In this document: positions 41,190-49,328 of the stretch, piece by piece
Numbering within the stretch: the stretch's first letter is position 1
How the letters are laid out: each line of letters opens with the position of its first letter
Notes under the pieces: generated by a model
What the model saw: the letters and a program-made list of their open reading frames with translations, nothing else
What the model was told of the DNA's origin: nothing
Database searches by the model: none
DNA from: JASLCR01 sp964384345
GTDB taxonomy: Bacteria; Patescibacteriota; Saccharimonadia; Saccharimonadales; Saccharimonadaceae
Assembly (NCBI GenBank): GCA_964384345.1
Contig: CAYLKD010000003.1
Span: 1-64,000, forward strand
Direction: 5' to 3'
DNA length: 64,000 bases
Made by a program: the position numbers and the translations under genes

Positions 41190-42563
41190 TTATGTCAGTC
41201 TGCTTGCTGCTACGCGAATAGCTTCTGACCAGCTGAGATACGCGTGCGGAGTAGCTGCGATTTCCGCAGCGGTCATCTGGTGTTTGACGGCGATTGTAAG
41301 CTCATGAATCATTTCACCGGCATGAGGTGCCACGATGGTGCTGCCGATGATGACGCCACGTTTATCAGCAATGATTTTGACGAAGCCATCACGATAATCT
41401 GAGGTGTTACTTCGAGCGATCATGTTGAGTGGCGCAATGGATTTTTTGATATCGAGATCACGTTTGAGGCAATCGTCTTCGGTAAGTCCAACTGAAGCGA
41501 TGCCAGGGTAGGTGAAGGTAATGTTTGGAATCGCGTTGTAGTCTGGCTTTACCCTTTGCTTGTTTAGCAGGTTGTGGGCGGCGATGCGACTCTCGGTGAG
41601 AGCAGTGTGCAAATACTTTTTGCTACCAAGAACATCACCAGCAGCAAAAATATGTTGTGCTGATGTCTGAAGGTATTCATCAACCTCTATGCCATTGGGC
41701 GTATAAGCAACACTAGCGTTTTCTAGACCGATGTCTACTGTTGGTGTTCGACCGGTCGTGACTAATATTTCATCGACACGAATTGATTTTTCCGTACCGG
41801 CTCTTGAGACAACAACGCGTTTACTAAGTCCATCTTTTTGGACACTTAGGATACGCGTTTGAGTGAGTACGCTAACGCCTTTATCTTCGGCGAGTAAACG
41901 AGCGATGAGTTCGCCGGACTCAGAGTCTTGGTCGGGGAGAATGCGAGCGGCTTTTTCAGTGATATATACCTTGGTACCGAGGATCGCAAATAGCTGTGCA
42001 AATTCGACAGCACTGCTGCCACCCCCGATAATCAGGAGGGACTTTGGCAATCTGATACTATCTAATATTGTTCGTGGGGTATAGAAGGCAATCGTATCGA
42101 GCCCGGCAATTAATGGATTTTTCCAATATGATCCAGTGGCGATCAGAAATTGCTTCGAGGACAAATGCCGTCTATTAATGCTTATTTCATGCGGCGAAAT
42201 GAAGTGAGCAGGGGAGTTATATGTATCTATCCCCTGCTTCTCGTAATACGATTTATTGTTCCCTGCTCCAGTGCGTTTTACAGCTTTATCTTTCCATGAC
42301 TTAAGCGACATAAAGTTGTAACCAAGTGTCGCGCTCCGCAAACCAAAGCGTGTGCCATGACGAGCTTCATCATACAGCTGCGCGGCATGGAGCAGTGCTT
42401 TGACGGGGACGTCGCCCCAGTTTGGTGATTCTCCGCCGAACATATCAGCTTCGACAACGGCAACTCTCTTGCCAGCCGCTGCAGCTATACTTGCCGCGGG
42501 ACTACCGCCGGCGCCACTACCGATAACGATAAGATCATAATCAAATGTTGGTTTTCGTGCCAT
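41190..42563 (-). CDS. Pyridine nucleotide-disulfide oxidoreductase-like flavoprotein without redox Cys
   Basis: A 457-residue two-dinucleotide-binding flavoprotein of the lipoamide dehydrogenase / mercuric reductase group. FAD motif VIGSGAGGSPAAS, NAD motif LIIGGGSSAVEFAQLF, second FAD motif IFAAGDVLGSKK and the C-terminal dimerisation domain are intact. The active-site segment that should be GGxCxNxxCxP reads GGESPNWGDVPVKAL: both cysteines are lost (Ser46 and Asp51). The catalytic His of the C-terminal HPT motif is also replaced (HAYLSWSEA; Tyr), while Glu is kept. It cannot reduce disulfides in the classical way; it may be a simple NAD(P)H:acceptor reductase or a diaphorase. Last gene of a three-gene operon. 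Confidence 0.88.
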   Translation of the reverse strand: MARKPTFDYDLIVIGSGAGGSPAASIAAAAGKRVAVVEADMFGGESPNWGDVPVKALLHAAQLYDEARHGTRFGLRSATLGYNFMSLKSWKDKAVKRTGAGNNKSYYEKQGIDTYNSPAHFISPHEISINRRHLSSKQFLIATGSYWKNPLIAGLDTIAFYTPRTILDSIRLPKSLLIIGGGSSAVEFAQLFAILGTKVYITEKAARILPDQDSESGELIARLLAEDKGVSVLTQTRILSVQKDGLSKRVVVSRAGTEKSIRVDEILVTTGRTPTVDIGLENASVAYTPNGIEVDEYLQTSAQHIFAAGDVLGSKKYLHTALTESRIAAHNLLNKQRVKPDYNAIPNITFTYPGIASVGLTEDDCLKRDLDIKKSIAPLNMIARSNTSDYRDGFVKIIADKRGVIIGSTIVAPHAGEMIHELTIAVKHQMTAAEIAATPHAYLSWSEAIRVAASRLT

Positions 42564-42581
42564 ATGTGTTTTACGCTCCTT

Positions 42582-42875
42582 TTAGACAACCATTTCATGT
42601 GTTTGGTAAAGATAGGCAGCTTCTGGATGTAAAAGCTCTAATCCTCGTGCGGCAATACGACGTATGTCGCGGGAAGTGACAGTTGATTTTTGGTAGCACC
42701 ATTGACTGGCCGCAGCAACCACACGGTGAGCAATTATTTCGGCTTCCCCCTCTGGGCTACGTACACTCAGGCAAGCCGCTTGAACGCTAGCGTGTAATTT
42801 TTCTGGCGAAAACCGTTCTGTGGTCCTCGCGCCACCGCGTTTGACCACATGTGTATCGATAGCAGGTGTCGTCAT
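42582..42875 (-). CDS. Stand-alone ATP-cone domain protein
   Basis: A 97-residue protein that is almost only an ATP-cone, the regulatory nucleotide-binding domain found in ribonucleotide reductases and NrdR: VVKRGGARTTERFSPEKLHASV, then a helix pair with TVTSRDIRRIAARGLELLHPEAAYLY. No ribonucleotide reductase or zinc finger is attached. It lies between a membrane protein and the flavoprotein and has an AGGAGGT ribosome site. It may sense dATP/ATP for a partner protein. Confidence 0.82.
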   Translation of the reverse strand: MTTPAIDTHVVKRGGARTTERFSPEKLHASVQAACLSVRSPEGEAEIIAHRVVAAASQWCYQKSTVTSRDIRRIAARGLELLHPEAAYLYQTHEMVV

Positions 42876-42876
42876 A

Positions 42877-43602
42877 TCACATACCTCCTACAGCGATTGT
42901 GCTTGCGCTCGCGGCTACTTCGTTGACGTATAGATAAAAGCCAAGAACGAGCAGCCCGCTACCGGCAGCAAATTGCAGAAAACCTTTGTTTGTCTCTCGC
43001 CATTTTTGGATACGACTGATGCTATGACCACTGCCGACTAACGCTGAGACAATTACAAGTGATAGTGATGAAACTATGCCGTAGTAGGTAACACCTGCAA
43101 GCTGCAGGGCAGGTGTTAGTTCAATGAGTGCTAGTCCTGCGACAAGTAGAGGTGCAAATAAGAACAATAGCTCGCCAATGACGCTGCTCATACCAAGGCT
43201 AAAAGCTTCAGAAGAGTGAGTGGCCTTTTTGGTACGAGTCGTCAAGAAAGCGGCCCATGCGCGCGGGATCCATATACTGGTCCCCTTTTCTTTTCGGTAA
43301 TAAAACAACCACACAGAGATACCAAGCATCATAGATATACCACAAATAGCTACCCACAAAATTTGTGTATTATCAGTTCCAGAAAAGCGCAGGAGTGCCA
43401 TGGCACAAAACGATACCAGCAGGATGGTCATAACCAAAACACCACTCACGAAGGAGTTAGTCAGCAGCAGTAGTCTGGCATGTGATTTTTTTCGACCAAT
43501 TGTATGACTCGATAGCAACGTCAACATGCTGGTACCAAGTTGAAAGCTGGCATGTATCAGAGCTGCAACGGTGAGAATGATAAAAGCTGTCGAAGTGTTC
43601 AT
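42877..43602 (-). CDS. Polytopic membrane protein, unknown
   Basis: About 241 residues with seven predicted hydrophobic helices (for example TAFIILTVAALIHASF, LLFLFAPLLVAGLALI). A conserved-looking acid/His context (HASFQLGTSMLTLLSSH) sits at helix 1. I cannot place it; LysE-like or cytochrome-biogenesis-like folds are possible. The start at 43602 is preferred over an in-frame ATG 25 codons upstream because the upstream part reads as promoter and leader. First gene of the operon with the ATP-cone and flavoprotein. Confidence 0.68.
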   Translation of the reverse strand: MNTSTAFIILTVAALIHASFQLGTSMLTLLSSHTIGRKKSHARLLLLTNSFVSGVLVMTILLVSFCAMALLRFSGTDNTQILWVAICGISMMLGISVWLFYYRKEKGTSIWIPRAWAAFLTTRTKKATHSSEAFSLGMSSVIGELLFLFAPLLVAGLALIELTPALQLAGVTYYGIVSSLSLVIVSALVGSGHSISRIQKWRETNKGFLQFAAGSGLLVLGFYLYVNEVAASASTIAVGGM

Positions 43603-43758
43603 TGTATATTTGTTTTTTGTAACCCTTAGCATAGTTATACCATAAGCGGTGTATAAGGGTAAAGACAGAATATACAACTAAATGTGATATAACTATTGCT
43701 TTTTTAAACTGTTTGTGCTTTAATACTAATATTAAACAATAAAAACAAAAAGGTTTAT

Positions 43759-43890
43759 ATGATCGAACAACAAGACAAAGAATCAAACAATAATGAAATT
43801 AATCGGACAGACGTCGGCTACGTCCTGGGCGCACTCGTAACACGACGACTAGCAGATCCCACTCTCGCTTCAATTAATTTTGACGTATAG
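43759..43890 (+). CDS. Possible 43-residue small protein
   Basis: ATG to TAG, 43 residues (MIEQQDKESNNNEINRTDV ... ASINFDV), hydrophilic start then an Ala/Leu/Arg-rich segment (LGALVTRRLADPTL). A weak AAAAAGG ribosome site precedes it, and TAATAC/TAATAT boxes lie about 30 bases upstream. It fits the gap between two minus-strand genes. Not recognised. Confidence 0.4.
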   Translation: MIEQQDKESNNNEINRTDVGYVLGALVTRRLADPTLASINFDV

Positions 43891-43895
43891 AAAAA

Positions 43896-44291
43896 TTATA
43901 CTTCTTGACTGGGTCGATTGATCGTCAGTAGTTTTGCGATACCCCAACCAATAAGCAAGTACACGACTATAGCAAGCAAGCTGCTAATTTCAAAGACTGA
44001 CTTGCCATAGCTTGGTTCGCCAAAGATACCGATAAATGGTGAGACGAATGCACCGCTGAGAGAGTAAACGAAATCTGTAAAGCCAGCGGCATTGTTTGCA
44101 CCTAGTAGCAAGAGTACGAATCGTAAGCCAATCAAAACAACGATAACGCCGACAATAAACCACACAACCCTCTGAGCTACTACAGCTCCAGAAATTTGGG
44201 TGGTTTGACGAACTGTTTGACGCTGAACGCTAGTGTCACCGGCTTGCGTGGCAGTTTCGCGTACTTCAGTAGTCTGTTGATCTTCTTGCAT
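43896..44291 (-). CDS. YggT-family membrane protein
   Basis: A 131-residue protein: a 40-residue Thr/Gln-rich cytoplasmic start, then two hydrophobic helices (about 36-58 and 99-122). LRFVLLLLGANNAAGFTDFVYSLSG ... FVSPFIGIFG is the YggT signature. YggT proteins are linked to osmotic or division functions, but the mechanism is unclear. A GGAGGA ribosome site precedes ATG. Confidence 0.82.
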   Translation of the reverse strand: MQEDQQTTEVRETATQAGDTSVQRQTVRQTTQISGAVVAQRVVWFIVGVIVVLIGLRFVLLLLGANNAAGFTDFVYSLSGAFVSPFIGIFGEPSYGKSVFEISSLLAIVVYLLIGWGIAKLLTINRPSQEV

Positions 44292-44380
44292 ATCATCCTC
44301 CGAATTAACTGTTGTGCTTGTATTCTATCACGCATTGTTAGATTGCTGTATAGAGTGGCGACTTGCTAACGGGTAACCAA

Positions 44381-44415
44381 AGAAAATACCCCATGGTGAT
44401 AATGGGGTATTTTCT
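44381..44415. terminator. Perfect bidirectional terminator hairpin
   Basis: 14-bp perfect arms (44381-44394 with 44402-44415: AGAAAATACCCCAT / ATGGGGTATTTTCT), loop GGTGATA, with A/T ends on both strands. It marks the left edge of the accessory block. Confidence 0.8.
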
Positions 44416-44570
44416 ATGGTAGAAACGCTATTAACCACTTGGAACCAGATAAAGCGTGAACTGATTGTGGCGGCTGAAATATATCGGACGATGCGAATCA
44501 CTTACTTGATAGAGTCTAAGTAGCAGTAATAGAACAAGGAGGTGAAGACACCCCCCGCTCATCACTACAT

Positions 44571-44861
44571 TTACAGGTTATCTTTTAACCATTTACCGGC
44601 AGACTCAGAAAATCCCGTCCAAGCGGCGGCGTCGCCTGTCACATCCACGACAAGTAGTTCGTCGTTGCTATCAAGGTGATGCTTGAGTTTGTTCCTTGCT
44701 GTAGTATGGGTCTCATCTGTCTTTACTAGCCAAGTGCTATCAAGGTAATGCCACCATGTGCCCATGCCTTTAATTGTATTAATTAGATCATCGTAATTTT
44801 GGCCAGACTTATTTAGGTCGTAGCCGATCATTAATGTTTTCACGTTATACTCCGTATTCAT
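44571..44861 (-). CDS. SinR-family protein (Cas2/VapD-like fold)
   Basis: A 96-residue protein beginning VKTLMIGYDLNKSGQNYDDL, then GTWWHYLDSTWLVKTDETHT and LVVDVTGDAAAWTGF. This is the small family often annotated SinR in databases and distinct from the Bacillus SinR repressor; its ferredoxin-like layout recalls Cas2 and VapD nucleases. There is no CRISPR array in the window, so a Cas2 role in spacer acquisition is not supported. It may be a ribonuclease or toxin-like factor in the accessory block. Confidence 0.72.
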   Translation of the reverse strand: MNTEYNVKTLMIGYDLNKSGQNYDDLINTIKGMGTWWHYLDSTWLVKTDETHTTARNKLKHHLDSNDELLVVDVTGDAAAWTGFSESAGKWLKDNL

Positions 44862-45063
44862 TTCTTGTTATATTACTGACGTTCGAGTAAGATGAAAAAG
44901 AACTAGGTGCTTCCGTGCTTTAAGTTCTCCCAAGCTGCCTGTACGTCAAGTCGGGTAGTTTGTTGCTTTTAGTCGATTATTTTTTTGTATTGCGCCTCCT
45001 CTTTAGTCAATGCAAGTCTAATTATGGGCTTCTATGGCTCACTTGTCAACTTATAAGGCAGTT

Positions 45064-45123
45064 ATTAACAGATAATCGTTAATATCTTGTTTATAGACAC
45101 GTCATGTGCTAATATTAACACAT
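45064..45123 (+). promoter_or_regulatory. Promoter and nested operators of the AAA/RloB pair
   Basis: TTGTTT (45087-45092), 17-bp spacer, TAATAT (45110-45115), 6 nt to ATG. A 20-bp near-perfect palindrome (45104-45123, one mismatched pair) spans the -10 box and start codon, and a second inverted repeat ATTAAC/GTTAAT (45064-45069 with 45078-45083) lies upstream. Confidence 0.65.
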
Positions 45124-46315
45124 GATACATTCATTTACGTGTGAGAACTTCTATTCTATTAGAGATAAGGTGGAGGTTGATTTCGCTGTCGGCGACAACG
45201 CACCAGCCAAGACTAGCTACGTAAAAATCCCTACAGACGGCAGAGTCTCATTGGTAGAGGCAGTTATTGGAGCTAATGCCTCTGGGAAGACAAATGTATT
45301 AAAGGTACTACCTTTTATGCAATGGCTTGTAGTGGACGCCTACACTGATGACCCGGATGCTGACTTGCCAGTTCGGCCTTTTGGACGCAGTAACAAATCA
45401 AAGCCAACTCATCTATCAGTTATCTTTTCCATTGACGAGAGGCTATTTACTTACGCTTTTACAATGAATCCGTCACGTATCCTAAGCGAAACATTGAGCG
45501 AAAGAAGTAAGACGACGCAGCGGTCTACGTTGAAGGTTTTATTCTCACGTGAATGGGATGATGAGAAAGAAGAGTATAGGGTTAATGATAAAGTCTTTGA
45601 TATTGCTCATGTAAAATTGCGCAAGAATTCTAGTGTTGTGGCTACGGCGTTTCGTGACAAGAATCCGTTAGCTACCCTAATTGCTACCTATTGGAGGGAT
45701 GGAATCTCTACAAATGTTGCTGAGGCTGGCTACAGAAACTACCCAAGCGCCTCGCATCTGCATGATCGTCTCGCTAATCAAGCTATTGAGTTTTTTTATG
45801 ACAGACCTGATCTCAAAGATCAAGTAGAGTCTATCCTTTCTCGCTATGATATTGGTTTCAACTCTTTTGAAAAGGTAGAAGTACAAGAGACCTCCTTCTT
45901 TAGTATCCATCACGATTTTGAAGGTGGTGGTTTTGATTTGCCTCTTAAATATGAATCATCGGGTACGAAACAGATTATTATTATCTTACAGTACTTACTC
46001 ACGGCACTAACTAGAGGCGGTATTGCAGTAATTGACGAGCTCGACGCCAATCTTCACCCGGAGATTGTTGAAGAGATAGTTTCAATGTTTAGCTCAAATG
46101 AACTTAATCCAAAGTCTGCGCAGCTATTCTTTAGCTCTCACACTCCAACCATCCTCTCTAGCTTAGATAAGTATCAGATTATCTTTATAGAAAAAAATGG
46201 CGGTGGCTGTACTGATGTGTGGAGGCTTGATTCTGTAAAAGGTGTGCGAACGGACGATAACTACTACACCAAGTATATTGCTGGAGCGTACGGAGCCGTT
46301 CCAAACCTAGGATAG
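45122..46315 (+). CDS. AAA ATPase of a two-gene defence-type system
   Basis: A 397-residue ABC-like/SMC-type ATPase of the AAA_15 / RloA (AbiLi-like) group. Walker A is IGANASGKTN (residues 49-58), Walker B is GGIAVIDELDANLHPE, and the SSHTPTILSS switch follows. It begins FTCENFYSIRDKVEVDF, the usual N-terminal strand of RecF/OLD-type defence ATPases. The RloB gene follows after 4 bases. Such pairs act as abortive-infection or anti-phage systems, with the ATPase as the sensor. Leaderless start with a palindromic operator over it. Confidence 0.88.
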   Translation: MIHSFTCENFYSIRDKVEVDFAVGDNAPAKTSYVKIPTDGRVSLVEAVIGANASGKTNVLKVLPFMQWLVVDAYTDDPDADLPVRPFGRSNKSKPTHLSVIFSIDERLFTYAFTMNPSRILSETLSERSKTTQRSTLKVLFSREWDDEKEEYRVNDKVFDIAHVKLRKNSSVVATAFRDKNPLATLIATYWRDGISTNVAEAGYRNYPSASHLHDRLANQAIEFFYDRPDLKDQVESILSRYDIGFNSFEKVEVQETSFFSIHHDFEGGGFDLPLKYESSGTKQIIIILQYLLTALTRGGIAVIDELDANLHPEIVEEIVSMFSSNELNPKSAQLFFSSHTPTILSSLDKYQIIFIEKNGGGCTDVWRLDSVKGVRTDDNYYTKYIAGAYGAVPNLG

Positions 46316-46319
46316 ATTT

Positions 46320-46850
46320 ATGAGTGGGGGTAGGAAAACAAAAATAAGAAGTGTCAGAAGAACCGCCCTCGTCTATTGTGAGGGGGCTCACGATCTCGCT
46401 TTTGTTCGTCATCTGATAAATATGTATACCATCGCCGGTAAAACTGGCATTCGGATTCGAGCTAAGCAAGGAAATGGTGGAGCGCCGGATGTACTTGTAA
46501 TTGAGGCAAATAACGTTCTTGGAAGTTTCGATAGGCGTGTTGTAAAGCTTGATAGGGATAGGACGTATGACGAAATCAAGAAAGCTGAGCGCATTGCTAA
46601 AAAACTGAACATTGAATTAATCTGGAGTGTGCCTTGCATTGAGGCGTTGCTACTCGCAATACTAGAGAATAAAGATTTTTCGGGGTATAAATCTAAAACG
46701 TGTAAGCAACGTTTCGAAAGAGATTACGTAGCCTCTGACAAAAGGACTGATAGCAGGGCATACGAAGGACAATTCTCCCTAGAGTTCATTGAGAATGCAA
46801 GGAAAAGACTACCTGAGCTCGACACTTTAATCCGATTCATCACTAGCTAA
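46320..46850 (+). CDS. RloB-type TOPRIM-like nuclease
   Basis: A 176-residue protein of the RloB family. The TOPRIM-like acidic motifs are LVYCEGAHDLAFV and VVKLDRDRTYDE, and the family hallmark WSVPCIEALLLAIL follows (S-x-PC-x-E). The partner of the upstream ATPase; in RloAB/AbiL-type systems the pair stops phage growth, probably with RloB as the nuclease effector. The C-terminus is Lys/Arg-rich. Spacing of 4 bases to the ATPase shows cotranscription. Confidence 0.85.
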   Translation: MSGGRKTKIRSVRRTALVYCEGAHDLAFVRHLINMYTIAGKTGIRIRAKQGNGGAPDVLVIEANNVLGSFDRRVVKLDRDRTYDEIKKAERIAKKLNIELIWSVPCIEALLLAILENKDFSGYKSKTCKQRFERDYVASDKRTDSRAYEGQFSLEFIENARKRLPELDTLIRFITS

Positions 46851-47062
46851 TGGGAGGGGTGGGGTACGGTAGGCCTCGCCAAGACTAGTAGCGTAATTCC
46901 TGTTTATAGGTTACTACTTTATAGCGCAAACATAACATAACAATTAAACAAAAATCCATACCATTTAACCCTATAAAATCCGTGGAAGCTAGTATTTTTG
47001 GCTATGTTTAAATTTTACTGGCAAGGCTGGTTACGCATATTTAATGTTATAATTTTGATAAC

Positions 47063-48046
47063 ATGCACGAGTTCTTAGTTAAGTTCGTAACACTCTACAA
47101 AAAGCACCCAGTGTGGTACACGATTTTGGCACTGTTCATTATTAGCGTTACGTCCTTCATCATACTGATTCCCCTGTTCATATTCATGGTAGTTGTCGGC
47201 ATTTACTATCTAGTCTACCTCTTTAAAACTCTGGCATATTACAAAACACCAGACTTCCTATCTATCAAAGAGAAGCTAGCTGAGAAGATTGTTGAATACA
47301 ATGAGTTTGACAATTTTATGGATGAGACTCGTGGTTATATCCGCTCACAACAGCAACAACTTACAACTGGCAACGTACGCAATAGCACACTAACTGTTTA
47401 CAAGAACTCTCAACTTGATGTTTACAAATATATAGTCAAATATTTTTTCAAGAACACCAAAATTGACGAGTCATCTATGCAGATTATTGAATCTATTCTT
47501 CAAAAATATAACACTATAAACCAAACACATGAGATTCTAACGGACGAGTATAGCGAACTCATGGAATACATACAGAAGCATATGTATAGGGGTGCATATA
47601 TATTCAAGTCTATGACCATGAAGAAGCTAGGTTCACGCAAATTGCCTAAGTTTGAAAAGAACTATTATATGGGCTATTCGTTTAACTACACGTCACCAAC
47701 CAACAGGAAGGCATATAGCAACTCCATCATACTCGACGAAGAACGCCTAGAAGATTTCGCAGGGTTCCTGAACGACCTAATAGCATATAGAAAATCTGCA
47801 CAGTATCAACGTCAACTCATGACTCCAAGCCTAAGAGAAAGTATTCTGGTGCGAGATAAGTATACATGCATGTCATGCGGTATATCTAAACAAAAGGAAG
47901 CGCATTTATTGCTTGAGATTGACCACGTCATGCCAATCGCTAAAGGTGGTATAACTATTGAAACGAACTTACAAACGTTATGTTGGAAGTGCAACAGAAC
48001 AAAAGGTGCTAAGGTTTTAGAAAGCTTTGTTCCAGTTACTGCATAG
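47063..48046 (+). CDS. Membrane-anchored HNH endonuclease
   Basis: A 327-residue protein with a hydrophobic N-terminus forming one or two helices (about 17-57, WYTILALFIISVTSFIILIP and following), a helical, AT-rich middle of about 200 residues, and a C-terminal HNH nuclease (about 268-320): a CMSCG zinc pair, EIDHVMPIAKGG with the catalytic His, a TNLQTLC segment and a second zinc pair CWKC. HNH nucleases with membrane anchors are seen in some phage-defence and exclusion systems. It is single, with its own TATAAT 9 nt before ATG. Possibly cuts incoming DNA at the membrane. Confidence 0.82.
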   Translation: MHEFLVKFVTLYKKHPVWYTILALFIISVTSFIILIPLFIFMVVVGIYYLVYLFKTLAYYKTPDFLSIKEKLAEKIVEYNEFDNFMDETRGYIRSQQQQLTTGNVRNSTLTVYKNSQLDVYKYIVKYFFKNTKIDESSMQIIESILQKYNTINQTHEILTDEYSELMEYIQKHMYRGAYIFKSMTMKKLGSRKLPKFEKNYYMGYSFNYTSPTNRKAYSNSIILDEERLEDFAGFLNDLIAYRKSAQYQRQLMTPSLRESILVRDKYTCMSCGISKQKEAHLLLEIDHVMPIAKGGITIETNLQTLCWKCNRTKGAKVLESFVPVTA

Positions 48047-48292
48047 TCAATTGTCTCTACTAACTTAATGCATACGTGGGGTGTGGGAGGCCTCCCTCTT
48101 AGTGCTTCTGTGTGGTCATGGCACTATCTATCTATACGGCCTATTCATCCAGGGATCCATCATCTCAAAAGTATGGATAGTCTAGTATAAGCATACAATA
48201 AGCATGAAATACTGATATCGCATTTCAACAGGTATAAAGTAGCGCAGCATAGTGGCTATGGCTATTACTTTTTATACGTAGAGGGCTGTTCT

Positions 48293-49084
48293 TTAACGTG
48301 TAATGCGCACTATTCGTGTATCGTTCTTGTAGGTTATTTTCATATCTACAGTATTTTCTGAATTACGGATATCTGTGTATATATAGCCTTTACGCTCCAG
48401 TCCTTTGTTTATGTCGCCTTTGATTGGGCTCGCGAAGTACGGTATATAAACTTGCTTATACTCACCTCCGTAGGTAGGGATTGTCCCGTCAAGCATCAGT
48501 GGTCGTTTTTCTTGAGCTCCATACTTAAAGAATTGATTGACATTGAAAGTATCAACTTTTTCGTTGAGGTTCCTACCACTATCTGCTTCAAGTTCTATTT
48601 TAAGATCACCACTATTAACCTCACTACGTGCAGTTATCGTAAAGTCAACGACTAATTGTTTATTATCTGAGGAATATTCCTGAATTGCGCTTCTTGATTC
48701 ATTCCTTCTTTCGCATATGACTCGGTCAGACGGCCCTGTCTTAGGTGGCACATCCGGAATTGTAGCTCCAGCAGGATAATCAAAAAAATAAGTTGGTGAA
48801 TCTGAAAGTTTGTCACAGTCTTCTTTCTTTTCGATGCCACCGTACTTCTTAACAGTATCATTATCTATAGGTAGGTTAACTGCTTTATATTCCGACTTAG
48901 TAACCCGAAAATCAAAGTCTGTAAAGTTCACAGTTTCGTTTACTGAGTAAATTTTATTCTCTTGGTAATTTTGATAATATTTATAACCAAAATAACCTCC
49001 AGCGCCCACGGCCGCAATAATTAAGACTAGAGATATCCATTTCATAACTTGCTTATCTGAATTGCTTTTGCTTGCTTTTAACAT
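48293..49084 (-). CDS. Membrane-anchored extracytoplasmic beta protein
   Basis: A 263-residue protein with a single N-terminal helix (about 14-33, WISLVLIIAAVGAGGYFGY) and an ectodomain beginning YSVNETVNFTDFDFRVTKSEYK, a start seen in DUF4352-like Ig-fold domains. Two cysteines (EDCDKLSD and RVICERR) may pair. The function is unknown. It lies in the accessory block, so a surface exclusion or host-contact role is possible but not shown. Confidence 0.68.
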   Translation of the reverse strand: MLKASKSNSDKQVMKWISLVLIIAAVGAGGYFGYKYYQNYQENKIYSVNETVNFTDFDFRVTKSEYKAVNLPIDNDTVKKYGGIEKKEDCDKLSDSPTYFFDYPAGATIPDVPPKTGPSDRVICERRNESRSAIQEYSSDNKQLVVDFTITARSEVNSGDLKIELEADSGRNLNEKVDTFNVNQFFKYGAQEKRPLMLDGTIPTYGGEYKQVYIPYFASPIKGDINKGLERKGYIYTDIRNSENTVDMKITYKNDTRIVRITR

Positions 49085-49294
49085 TTCTAACTTCTTCCTA
49101 GCGCTAAGATGTTTTTGTAAATAATAATTTCGTTAGACCTAGATTAATCATTATTTTCAACGTTTACATTTTAATTGTAACAGAGCATCTGAAACAATAA
49201 CTTTTTACGCTCTAAACATGGTGTTAAACCCGACTTTTTTGCGTTCAAACTAAAAAGATGAGTTCTACTCCATCTACAACTTTTAAACACAAAA

Positions 49295-49322
49295 TTGTGC
49301 AAAATCTAAGGTGTTATAAAAT
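49295..49322 (+). promoter_or_regulatory. Leaderless promoter of the 49329 gene
   Basis: TTGTGC (49295-49300), 16-bp spacer, TAAAAT (49317-49322), 6 nt to ATG at 49329. Confidence 0.55.
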
Positions 49323-49328
49323 AGAGAT

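Noticed and set aside
44416..44523. 35-codon ORF after the 44381 terminator
   Set aside because: No ribosome site, the ATG abuts the terminator hairpin, and no motif supports coding.
44534..44545. AAGGAGGTGA, a perfect Shine-Dalgarno-like site
   Set aside because: No start codon opens a plausible frame after it; the GTG inside runs antisense through the SinR-like gene.
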